Shown here: one piece after another, positions 34,941 through 42,841 of the stretch | How the letters are laid out: the number at the start of each line of letters is the position of its first letter | Position numbering within the stretch: position 1 is the first letter of the stretch | Assembly (NCBI RefSeq): GCF_033659955.1 | Contig: NZ_JARUJP010000006.1 | Coordinates: 62,001-126,000 of the forward strand | From: Clostridium_AM tanneri | Lineage (GTDB): Bacteria; Bacillota; Clostridia; Clostridiales; Clostridiaceae | DNA length: 64,000 bases | Reading direction: 5' to 3' | Translations under genes and position numbers: made by a program | The notes under the pieces: generated by a model | What the model was told of the DNA's origin: nothing | What the model saw: only the letters and a program-made list of their open reading frames with translations | Databases searched by the model: none

Positions 34941-36173
34941 TTGCATTATAACTTATACCACAAGAAAAAATTTACTATATATCTTTTCATAACTTTGCTT
35001 ATTAGTATGTCACTTTCAAACTTTAACAGTAATACTGTTGTTTATGCTTCACAAAATTGCCTTATTACTAAGGAAAGCTATGATGAAAATGAATTAAAGA
35101 CTGTGGTAGAGGATATATATAATAAGCGTTCCTCAGCCTTTGTAACTGGAGATTTGTTATCTTTGAAAGGTCTCTTTGATACTTCTGAAAAATATGGTCA
35201 ATGGGCTTTAGAGCATGAGGTCAAACGTGTTAAGTATTTACACACCTGGTGTAAGGAAAGAGGTATAAAGCTTGCAAAAGTTCAATCTGACGTGAGAATC
35301 AACAAAATTCCTTCTAAAGATAGAAGATTGACAATCTCCTTAGAGGAAAGCTATAAATTTGATTATATTTATCCCGCAGATGAAACTCCAATAACTAACT
35401 CCTTTGGAGTAGGTATAAAACATACTCTCAGTCTTACGAAAAAAAATAATAAATGGCTTGTTTATAATGACTGTTATACAGACTGTTTTGAAGATGCTCT
35501 ACAAGCCTATTCCGGAGATATAGCAGAAAATCTAATTCCTTCTGATGGTTTACATGCTACTTATAAACCAACCCTCGTTAGTATGCTTTTAAGCTGTAGG
35601 AATGCTCAAAGTAACAAAAGGTTTTTCTATAATAGACGGCAAGCTGTTCAATATGCAGATAAGTACTGTGGCGCAGCTTGGGGAAGTGGTAATGATTTTA
35701 AATATAACAAAAAATACAAGGACTTTAACGGTATAGGGGGAGATTGCACAAACTATGCCTCTCAGGTTTTAGGTGATAAAGAAGCTGGTGCCCTTCCTAT
35801 GGATTCAGCTTGGCACTGTGAATACTCTAAAGCTGGCAATAATCAAGGCACTGTTGCTTGGGTAAATGCAGATGGATTAAAAGACTACTTACGGTATAGC
35901 GGTACTGGAAGTGTGATTGGAAAAGGGACTTTTAGTGAGCTAACAGCATCTACTTTACAGTTTGCTAATGGTATAGTTCAAAGACTTCAACTGGCGGACT
36001 TAGTATGCTACGAAAAGAAGGGAACTACTGATCACTTTGCAGTAATTACTGGTTGGGACTCCCATGGATATCCTTTAGTTAACTCTCACACTACGGATAG
36101 GTATCATGTACCTTGGGATTTAGGTTGGGGAGATAACAGAATTAGATTTTTTCTCATACACATAAATGGATAA
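34941..36173 (+). CDS. Secreted amidase-domain protein (Amidase_6-like)
   Basis: A 410-residue exported protein. An N-terminal signal peptide covers about residues 10-35 (FTIYLFITLLISMSLSNF). An alpha/beta region of unknown type spans about 45-200. The C-terminal part (about 230-408) resembles the Amidase_6 family of secreted Cys/His amidases: RRQAVQYADKYCG, IGGDCTNYASQVL with the likely nucleophile Cys, DHFAVITGWDSHG with the His, and LVNSHTTDRYHVPW. The start is a TTG at 34941, supported by AGGGAGG 8 bases upstream. With the deacetylase and transpeptidase downstream it suggests a cell-wall remodelling operon. Confidence 0.82.
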   Translation: MHYNLYHKKKFTIYLFITLLISMSLSNFNSNTVVYASQNCLITKESYDENELKTVVEDIYNKRSSAFVTGDLLSLKGLFDTSEKYGQWALEHEVKRVKYLHTWCKERGIKLAKVQSDVRINKIPSKDRRLTISLEESYKFDYIYPADETPITNSFGVGIKHTLSLTKKNNKWLVYNDCYTDCFEDALQAYSGDIAENLIPSDGLHATYKPTLVSMLLSCRNAQSNKRFFYNRRQAVQYADKYCGAAWGSGNDFKYNKKYKDFNGIGGDCTNYASQVLGDKEAGALPMDSAWHCEYSKAGNNQGTVAWVNADGLKDYLRYSGTGSVIGKGTFSELTASTLQFANGIVQRLQLADLVCYEKKGTTDHFAVITGWDSHGYPLVNSHTTDRYHVPWDLGWGDNRIRFFLIHING

Positions 36174-36201
36174 ACCTATTTGCATATAAGGAGGCATGAT
36201 T

Positions 36202-36930
36202 ATGTCAAACAAAAAAAGGATTGTATCAATCATTACAGTATTACTTGCTAGTCTTATATTAATGGGCTCTTTAAACATAGCTAAGGCAGACCCAGCTTCT
36301 ACAGCTAATAGTACTGAAAAAGTTGTATATTTAACTTTAGATGATGGCCCAAGTACTGTAGTAACAAATAAAATCTTAGATATTCTAAAAGAAGAAAATG
36401 TGAAAGCTACCTTTTTTGTTGTAGGTTATAAAATTGAAGGTAGAGAGGAAATAATAAAAAGAATGTTCAATGAAGGTCATAGTATTGGTCTTCATACTTA
36501 CACTCACCAGTATAAGAAAATATATTCTAGTGACAATGCCTTTATTGACGAAATGGATAAAACTGCAGCAGAAATTAAACGAGTTATAGGCACTGAACCT
36601 AAGCCAATCAGGTTTCCTTCAGGAAGTAAAAATCATTTAAGTAGAAGTCTTTTAGAGAAGCTACATGCTAAAGACTATAAAATATATGACTGGAACCTAA
36701 GTGTATCCGACGGCCTAGATTATAATACCCCTGCAGATAAACTATACAGAGAGGCCACTAGTAAATGTATTAATCCGACTAAAGTATTTTTGCTGGCCCA
36801 CTGCGATCAACCTAATAAAAATACATGCTTAGCTCTCCCTAAAATAATAAAACATTATAAGGATCTAGGGTATAAATTTAAGCCAATAACTGCCAGTACC
36901 CCTGAATATCATTTTAGAATATCTAAATAA
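36202..36930 (+). CDS. Secreted polysaccharide deacetylase (NodB domain)
   Basis: A 242-residue exported protein. A signal peptide (about 5-27, ending near MGSLNIAKADP) is followed by a NodB domain. Motifs are TLDDGPS, HTYTHQY, RFPSGSKN, DWNLSVSDG and LLAHCD; the metal-binding Asp and both His are kept. It likely deacetylates peptidoglycan or a related glycan. The ATG at 36202 is preferred because AAGGAGG is 7 bases upstream; the ATG at 36196 touches that site. It follows the amidase gene by 28 bases and precedes the L,D-transpeptidase by 32. Confidence 0.93.
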   Translation: MSNKKRIVSIITVLLASLILMGSLNIAKADPASTANSTEKVVYLTLDDGPSTVVTNKILDILKEENVKATFFVVGYKIEGREEIIKRMFNEGHSIGLHTYTHQYKKIYSSDNAFIDEMDKTAAEIKRVIGTEPKPIRFPSGSKNHLSRSLLEKLHAKDYKIYDWNLSVSDGLDYNTPADKLYREATSKCINPTKVFLLAHCDQPNKNTCLALPKIIKHYKDLGYKFKPITASTPEYHFRISK

Positions 36931-36962
36931 TTTATACCATATCAACAACTAGAGGTGTTTAA

Positions 36963-37667
36963 ATGAAAAATCATAGATTTTTACCTATAACTATATTATT
37001 AACATTAGTGTTAATTTTTTTCACAAACATTAATGTAGGGGCTTTGAATCCTGAAGTAAGCTCCAATATTGAAAATAATACTAACCATAATATTTTAGTT
37101 GACTTAAATGATTTGAAAATGTTCCTAATAGATAAAGATACTAATGAGGTAATAAAAAGTTATCCCATAGCTGGAGGTAAACCATCTACTCCATCTCCTA
37201 TTGGAACCTGGACTATTATTGGCAAAGAAGCTGACTGGGGAAAAGGCTTCGGAAGTAGATGGATGGCACTAAATGTACCTTGGGGAAAATATGGTATACA
37301 TGGAACTAATAAGCCTTTAACCATTGGTGGTGCTGAGTCCTTAGGTTGCATTAGAATGTTTAATAAAGATGTAGAAGATCTGTATAAACGAGTAAGAGTA
37401 GGTACTACCGTTGTCATATATGGTGGTCCTTATGGACTTTATTCTAATCACTTTAGAAATCTGATTCCCGGTGATAGAGGTGCTGATGTATGGGAAGTTC
37501 AAAGGAGACTTAGAGATAAAGGATACTATCTTGGAAAACTTGATGGTGTTTATGGCGATGGAATGAAAGCCCAAGTAATTAGGTTTAGAAAGGATAATAA
37601 ACTTACCCTTACTCATAATATCGATAAGGAACTTTATGAAAAACTTGAAATGAATGCTTTTGAATAA
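36963..37667 (+). CDS. L,D-transpeptidase (YkuD) with peptidoglycan-binding domain
   Basis: A 234-residue exported protein. The signal peptide covers about residues 5-27. A YkuD catalytic domain (about 45-160) has IHGTNKPLTIG and the active-site block ESLGCIRMFNKDVEDLY with catalytic Cys and His. A PG_binding_1 domain (about 165-232) has VWEVQRRLRDKGYYLGKLDG. It would make 3-3 peptide cross-links or anchor proteins to peptidoglycan. AGAGGTG precedes the ATG. As third gene of the amidase-deacetylase-transpeptidase cluster it ends at a hairpin terminator. Confidence 0.94.
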   Translation: MKNHRFLPITILLTLVLIFFTNINVGALNPEVSSNIENNTNHNILVDLNDLKMFLIDKDTNEVIKSYPIAGGKPSTPSPIGTWTIIGKEADWGKGFGSRWMALNVPWGKYGIHGTNKPLTIGGAESLGCIRMFNKDVEDLYKRVRVGTTVVIYGGPYGLYSNHFRNLIPGDRGADVWEVQRRLRDKGYYLGKLDGVYGDGMKAQVIRFRKDNKLTLTHNIDKELYEKLEMNAFE

Positions 37668-37669
37668 CA

Positions 37670-37712
37670 AAAAGGTACCAGATGACTTCTAGGGGGCCAT
37701 TTGATACCTTTA
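37670..37712 (+). terminator. Terminator of the envelope gene cluster
   Basis: AAAGGTA..CA.ATG and CAT..TG.TACCTTT arms form an imperfect hairpin followed by TTTAAT, 3 bases after the transpeptidase stop. Confidence 0.7.
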
Positions 37713-37766
37713 ATAATTTGTATAAATACTTTTGTTATATCTAGTTGAATTTTATTTTACCGCTAC

Positions 37767-38594
37767 CTAATTTAATGGTATTAGTTGATCTTCAGCCAGA
37801 TCCCATTCATAAGCTTTTCCATAACCCTTCTCTATGTAATACCAACCAAGGGTAGCAACATGATCTCCCATGTCTTCAAAAGCATGTATTACGTAGTAAT
37901 TAACTCCATTCCTTGAATCTTCATGATCAAAGCTGAATTTAGTATTTGTCCCTTTATTAGTCACATATTTAGCTGCAATTTTAACCGCTTGATCTGCTGT
38001 TACTCCTGCACTATAACCTTTGTCTTTATCTTCTGAACCTTGTTGTTTTTTACTGGAAGCTGTTGAATAATCCTCTTTCAGCTTTTTTGCCTCTTTGTTT
38101 GCGCTATCTATTTTCAATATTTCATCTAAATACTTATTGGCCTCTTCATATTTGCTGTTTTTTGCAGCTTCAGAAGCATTTTTTAAGTTTAAGGCTATAA
38201 AAGCTTTTGTACACTCATCTATTTTTTTTCGTGCATCTTCATATCTCTTTGTATCTTCTTTTACTACCTTTTTAAAGCTATCAATTGCTTTCTCATAATC
38301 TTGCTTCTTCATCTCTTTAACACCCTCTTCGTAGTATTTTTGAGATGCTAACAAACTTTTTGCTAATATTACACTGTTCTTTACATTTGAATCTTCCTTA
38401 TATTCCAACGCTTCATTAAACACATCTATTGCCTTTTCATAGTTTCCTTCCTCCATGTATTTATTAGCACTGCTTATAAGTTTGTTATAAGCTTGTACCT
38501 TATAAAATTTATAACTACCAAAGGAAACCGCTACAAAGACTATTATTCCTATTAATGAGTAAATGCTTACCTGTTTAATATTTTTCTTATCCAA
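37767..38594 (-). CDS. Membrane-anchored TPR protein with unknown C-terminal domain
   Basis: A 275-residue protein. One membrane segment (about residues 10-30) is followed by TPR-like units (ANKYMEEGNYEKAIDVFNEA, GVKEMKKQDYEKAIDSFKKV, AAKNSKYEEANKYLDEILKI; about 38-175). A charged linker precedes a C-terminal alpha/beta domain (about 195-275) with ADQAVKIAAKYV and HVATLGWYYIEKGYGKAYEW. That last domain looks like a small PepSY-like fold, but I could not assign it. It faces the outside. No operon partner is obvious. Function is unknown. Confidence 0.75.
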   Translation of the reverse strand: MDKKNIKQVSIYSLIGIIVFVAVSFGSYKFYKVQAYNKLISSANKYMEEGNYEKAIDVFNEALEYKEDSNVKNSVILAKSLLASQKYYEEGVKEMKKQDYEKAIDSFKKVVKEDTKRYEDARKKIDECTKAFIALNLKNASEAAKNSKYEEANKYLDEILKIDSANKEAKKLKEDYSTASSKKQQGSEDKDKGYSAGVTADQAVKIAAKYVTNKGTNTKFSFDHEDSRNGVNYYVIHAFEDMGDHVATLGWYYIEKGYGKAYEWDLAEDQLIPLN

Positions 38595-38704
38595 TAATAA
38601 CTCATCTCCTTTTCTTTAGTGATTAACGGATTTGCATGGGTTAACAGTTAACTATCCTTTTAAGAAAGTTAGCTAAATTCTTAAACTATTAAACTTGTAT
38701 ATCC

Positions 38705-39031
38705 TTACTTAAACATTATATCATAATATCTCTGTATCTTAGTATCTAATTCTGATATACTTATAAATCTTGATTCTCTAATGTATTCTTCTCCATGGAT
38801 AAATAATATTATTGTAGGAATTGTAAAAACAGAAAACTTTCCTGATATTGCAGGAGTCTGATCCATATCCACCTTTATACTCTTTATCTTATCATATTTT
38901 TTTAGTAATTCCTCAACCTTTGGCATCAGCACTTTACAGACACTACACTCTTCTAAAGATATGTATATCAATGCTAAATTATTTTCCTTTATAAAATCAT
39001 CTATGCTATCTATAGAATTTACTTCTTTCAC
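38705..39031 (-). CDS. Thioredoxin-fold protein with a CSVC active site
   Basis: A 108-residue cytoplasmic thioredoxin-like protein. The redox motif is CSVC (Cys29, Cys32), unlike the CGPC of classical thioredoxin. The cis-proline loop is FTIPTIILF, and the remainder follows the thioredoxin fold (KSIKVDMDQTP). It could act as a thiol reductase or in a specific redox relay. The strand order and length are normal. GGAGGAAATG-like bases precede the start. The gene lies between a TPR protein and an unknown gene, with a terminator on its upstream side. Confidence 0.88.
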   Translation of the reverse strand: MKEVNSIDSIDDFIKENNLALIYISLEECSVCKVLMPKVEELLKKYDKIKSIKVDMDQTPAISGKFSVFTIPTIILFIHGEEYIRESRFISISELDTKIQRYYDIMFK

Positions 39032-39088
39032 GTCATTTCCTCCTTTTTCTATACTTTACAGAATACATACGTTATATTTTTTAACAGT

Positions 39089-39127
39089 ACAAAAGGTGTC
39101 GAATATGTACTATACATATTCGACACC
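39089..39127. terminator. Hairpin terminator
   Basis: GGTGTCGAATATGT and ACATATTCGACACC form a perfect 14-bp stem with a 5-base loop between the hypothetical gene at 39141 and the thioredoxin-like gene. It probably ends transcription of the hypothetical gene. Confidence 0.8.
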
Positions 39128-39140
39128 ACATTAGAAAACT

Positions 39141-39785
39141 TTAAGCACTTGATATCTTTTTTATTTCCTTTGATAAAATTTGAAAGGATTCCTTGTCCTT
39201 ATAATCTAAGGCACAATCAGCAAATACATAAAGTGCATCTAAATAAAGCTTATCTCTTTCCTTTTTACTTAAGGGATTATTTAGATAACCCATCTGATAA
39301 ATTAGTAAACTTGTTATTTCTTTTCCTAGATAAACATCATCCAATGCCTTGATGTATTGCAGCATTTCTGTTTTTAGTAAAGTAAAAAACACTTTACCTT
39401 TTGAATCCTTTTCCGCTTTTTCAGAGGATATTTTTATAATATCTTTATTAAGGGAGGATATTATTATTTTGCCCTGACCCTCAATATTAAATTCAGTTTT
39501 TTTATTTTTTTCATGCTCTTTGATTTTATTGCAATACCCCATTAGAAAAGTAATGTATTCTTTAAAACTTTCCTCTGGCAAAATAAATTTATTGTTAATC
39601 AATTTACCTTCTTGTCTCTTATTAAAGCACAGATTAAATAAATTTTTTCCACTAATATTTTTTTCTGCAGAGATAACCATGCTGTCTGTTAGCCTATCCA
39701 AGGTTCTATTTGGTATTAACTTTACTCCATACTCAAATTGTTCACCTCTATCATATTTTGATAAAAGAAAGCTATTAATTTTCAT
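39141..39785 (-). CDS. Hypothetical protein
   Basis: A 214-residue cytoplasmic protein of unknown family. It starts MKINSFLLSKYDRGEQFEYGV and includes a segment IEGQGKIIISSLNKDIIKIS. The C-terminal 80 residues are helical (LLKTEMLQYIKALDDVYLG, LYLDALYVFADCALDYKDKE). There is no signal peptide or membrane helix. A GGGGAGATAT ribosome binding site supports the start. It lies downstream of the nuclease/helicase operon on the same strand, after about 110 bases, so read-through from that operon is possible. Confidence 0.65.
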   Translation of the reverse strand: MKINSFLLSKYDRGEQFEYGVKLIPNRTLDRLTDSMVISAEKNISGKNLFNLCFNKRQEGKLINNKFILPEESFKEYITFLMGYCNKIKEHEKNKKTEFNIEGQGKIIISSLNKDIIKISSEKAEKDSKGKVFFTLLKTEMLQYIKALDDVYLGKEITSLLIYQMGYLNNPLSKKERDKLYLDALYVFADCALDYKDKESFQILSKEIKKISSA

Positions 39786-39895
39786 AGATATCTCCCCATT
39801 TCATTAATAGCTTGTGCGATTTTAGTCGAAAAAACCCTGTTTTATATTATACAAAATTGATTATACATCCATGGAGATAACTTCAAAGGAATAGT

Positions 39896-40663
39896 TTAGC
39901 AGCTATCTGATTCCTCTATTATGTTAAAATTAACCTTTTCATTATTACAAAAATAATTAAATTCACAAAACTTACATTGCTTAGAGTAGAGTTCCTTATT
40001 AAAATCTTCTTCAAAATTATAATCCTTGATATTCCTAATGAGCTTTTCTATATATTCTTCGTTTTTCATATGAATATCTCTTGAATAACAAACCGTTAGT
40101 TCCTGATGTTCATAATGTGGCTGCCAAAATGTCATTTTTATATCTTCAGCCTTTACATCTATTCCAAAAATGTCCTTAGCTCTTTCCATAATAACATACA
40201 TATAAACAATGGTTTGAACTCTTTTCTCCATTTCCACTTGTGTAAGTTTTCTGTTTTCTGTTTTCCAGTCCCATATTTCTATGCCGCCATCAGGCTTAAT
40301 AATAATCAAGTCATATTTAGCCTGAAGCCTTATATGGTCTTTTACCATCTTTATTTCATATTCTGGAAAATACAAATAATTTTTATTAATAAGCATTTTT
40401 CTTTTAAGAGCTTCTGTCCACTTTATAACTTCTTCACTGCAGCACTCTATTCCTATTGGAATATTAGAAAAATATCTTTCACAGATTAAGTGGAAATCCA
40501 ATCCAGTCTTAATGCTGTTATAAAACTCTAAATCTAGAGGAGAGTCATTTCTCCAAGCTATATCTTCCATATATTTTAGTTTAAATTTCAGTGGACATTT
40601 ACTAAAAGTATTTAAGGAATTTTGACTATAGTAAAAATACTTAAGCTTCCTAATATCTAACAT
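39896..40663 (-). CDS. PD-(D/E)XK nuclease with predicted Fe-S cluster (AddB/Cas4-like)
   Basis: A 255-residue nuclease of the RecB/Cas4 superfamily. Active-site elements in order: His in TGLDFHLICERYF, FPEYEI, Asp in AKYDLIII, and the WDWKTE (D-x-K) motif. Four Cys frame the domain: one in FSKCPLKF (about 23) and three in KQCKFCEFNYFC near the C-terminus, the pattern that binds a 4Fe-4S cluster in AddB and Cas4. It starts 2 bases past the helicase stop, and its ribosome binding site lies inside the helicase gene. With the two upstream genes it forms a tight operon resembling a split AddAB. No cas genes are present. Confidence 0.85.
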   Translation of the reverse strand: MLDIRKLKYFYYSQNSLNTFSKCPLKFKLKYMEDIAWRNDSPLDLEFYNSIKTGLDFHLICERYFSNIPIGIECCSEEVIKWTEALKRKMLINKNYLYFPEYEIKMVKDHIRLQAKYDLIIIKPDGGIEIWDWKTENRKLTQVEMEKRVQTIVYMYVIMERAKDIFGIDVKAEDIKMTFWQPHYEHQELTVCYSRDIHMKNEEYIEKLIRNIKDYNFEEDFNKELYSKQCKFCEFNYFCNNEKVNFNIIEESDSC

Positions 40664-40665
40664 AT

Positions 40666-42825
40666 CTATCCCTTCCTTGTTCTTTCACCTTCTATAAATT
40701 TCTGAAGCACCTCAAAATACTTTGAAGGTTTATCAGGGTTAAACCTTTGATTTCCGTTATGGGCTACCAAGTATAAATACTCTCTTGCTCTGGTTATAGC
40801 TACATATAAAAGTCTTATTTTTTCATTTAAGACATCTATCTTTGCCTCTAGGAAAGGATTATCATAGCCTCTTTCCCCTAAAAGCTTTTGTATTTCAGAC
40901 TTTCCTAGTGCTACTGGATTTGTATACTCCTTTTTAAAGTAATAATAGTCAGACCTAAACCTAGCATTTAATAATGCTGGAAAATTATATTCTGTTAAAC
41001 ATAAAAGAAATACGCAATCCCACTCTAACCCTTTTGACTTATGACAGGTAGCCACCGTTACTCTTCCTGGTACAGGCTCATAACCTTGTAAGTCGTATAT
41101 TATATCTGACATATGCTTAAACACAGATTTTTTGTTATCTAAGAGCTGCTCTGAAATCTCTTCTAAGGTTAAGCTTGGATTTTCTTTTATCTCGTACTTA
41201 ACAAAGGAAGCCACTGCCTGAGCCATTGCCTTATCCTCTGTACTTAAATTCAATGAGGTACTTATATGTAAAATCAAGTTATCTATAGAACTTTGAGAAA
41301 CACTTAACACCTTATTTATTTCTTTTATTTTTTCTGATAAATGCCTTGAAACCTTAGTATTTTCTAGATTTATATCACTTCTCACTAAACTATCTACCTT
41401 ATTTTTAGATATAAATTCTAATATCTCTTCTTTCTCTTCACTATTGTCATCAATAAGTACATCTATTAATGACATAAACTTATGTATGTTATCAGGCTCT
41501 CCTAGGAAGCGCAGCATATTACCTAAAACCTTAGTAACTCTAATTCGCTTTTCTGCAGTATTGGAAAGCTCGTCACATTCTATATTAAGTCTTCTAAGAT
41601 CCCCTGCTATTTCAGTTACATGATTATTATAAGGGACAAGTACCCCTATGGTTTTCTCTGGACACCTACTCTTAAAATCAATTATCTTTTTTATGGTATC
41701 CTTCTTTACCTCATCCCATGAATCTAGGTAATAGGCTTGAATTCCATATTCCTCTAGCTGAGGATTTTTAAAATCTTCAAGTCCTGTTACAAGTCTTAGC
41801 TTTTGTTCTGCTAATGCTTCCCTGCATCTTTGAACTGGATGATTAGATCTAGCATACTCCACTAAAAAATTTGCTAAGTCGATAATCTCCTTGGAACTTC
41901 TCCCTGCCATATTCATAACATGTTTTTCCTCTGCATCCTTGCAAAAATCCGCAAAAAATCTAGGATCTGAGGAAGTAAAAGTGCCCATTATACTCTGGTT
42001 AAGATCCCCTACTCTAACAAGATTTCCGCTGTTTTCTGAAATCAAGGCTAGAATCTTGCACTGAACCAAGTTAGAATCCTGGCATTCATCTTCAAATATA
42101 AATGTATATCTGCTTTGAAATTTATCTCTTAGCTTTTCATCCCTTAGAAGGGCTTTGTATGCCAACACTAATAAATCATTATAATCAAGATATCCTTCAG
42201 TTTTAAGTCTTTTAGTGTAAAGTCTATAAATTTCATAAATATGTCTTATAATACTATTATGGGAAAGGAACTCCAAATATTTTCTAAGCTTTTCCGGAGA
42301 TATATCATTAAGTTTTAGTTCACTAATTAAGCAGTCTGCGATACTAAAAAAATCCTTCCACCAGTCCTGACCCTTATCTCTATAGTTTGTCGCAGCTTTG
42401 TCCGTTAAAAGAGACTTAAATATCCTCTCCCCATTATTTTTTCTCCACTCCTCAATAGCTTCATTTAGATAAAAGACCTTTCTCACATCATCTAATATTC
42501 CGAACTCCTCGTTAACCCCTACTACATCTGGTCTGTCTCTTAATATCTTCATAGCTAAACTATGAATTGTCATAACTTCATAATCATTAGTTGTAGTAAT
42601 TCCTTTGTCCTTTAGCACAGAGCTTATCCTGCTTTTAAAATTGTTTACCGCACTATTCATATATGTTACAACTAAGACCTTTCCTGGCTTATGTCTTCTT
42701 TCTTCTATTATTCTAGCCGCTAGGTTAGCTACAATGAAGGTCTTGCCTGCACCTGGCACTGCTGGTACTGCCATAGTACCTCCGGTATATTCCATTATAG
42801 GTATTTGGTCATCTCTAAATGCCAC
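40666..42825 (-). CDS. UvrD/Rep-family superfamily 1 DNA helicase
   Basis: A 719-residue helicase. The Q-motif FRDDQ is followed by Walker A AVPGAGKT (about residues 22-29), motif Ia VVTYMNSAVNNFKSR, motif II FEDECQDSN (DExx form), motif III VGDLNQSIM, motif V CHKSKGLEWDCVFLL and motif VI LLYVAITRAREYL. All ATPase and translocation motifs are intact. It lacks a C-terminal nuclease domain; the separate Fe-S nuclease downstream may supply it. The start is GTG at 42825, after AAAGAGGTGA. It follows the degenerate helicase gene by 16 bases. Confidence 0.92.
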   Translation of the reverse strand: MAFRDDQIPIMEYTGGTMAVPAVPGAGKTFIVANLAARIIEERRHKPGKVLVVTYMNSAVNNFKSRISSVLKDKGITTTNDYEVMTIHSLAMKILRDRPDVVGVNEEFGILDDVRKVFYLNEAIEEWRKNNGERIFKSLLTDKAATNYRDKGQDWWKDFFSIADCLISELKLNDISPEKLRKYLEFLSHNSIIRHIYEIYRLYTKRLKTEGYLDYNDLLVLAYKALLRDEKLRDKFQSRYTFIFEDECQDSNLVQCKILALISENSGNLVRVGDLNQSIMGTFTSSDPRFFADFCKDAEEKHVMNMAGRSSKEIIDLANFLVEYARSNHPVQRCREALAEQKLRLVTGLEDFKNPQLEEYGIQAYYLDSWDEVKKDTIKKIIDFKSRCPEKTIGVLVPYNNHVTEIAGDLRRLNIECDELSNTAEKRIRVTKVLGNMLRFLGEPDNIHKFMSLIDVLIDDNSEEKEEILEFISKNKVDSLVRSDINLENTKVSRHLSEKIKEINKVLSVSQSSIDNLILHISTSLNLSTEDKAMAQAVASFVKYEIKENPSLTLEEISEQLLDNKKSVFKHMSDIIYDLQGYEPVPGRVTVATCHKSKGLEWDCVFLLCLTEYNFPALLNARFRSDYYYFKKEYTNPVALGKSEIQKLLGERGYDNPFLEAKIDVLNEKIRLLYVAITRAREYLYLVAHNGNQRFNPDKPSKYFEVLQKFIEGERTRKG

Positions 42826-42841
42826 TTATGTCACCTCTTTT

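Noticed and set aside
39896..40663. The Cas4-like nuclease as evidence of a CRISPR system
   Set aside because: No direct repeats, spacers or other cas genes were found in the window; the operon context with two helicase-type genes fits an AddAB-like complex better.
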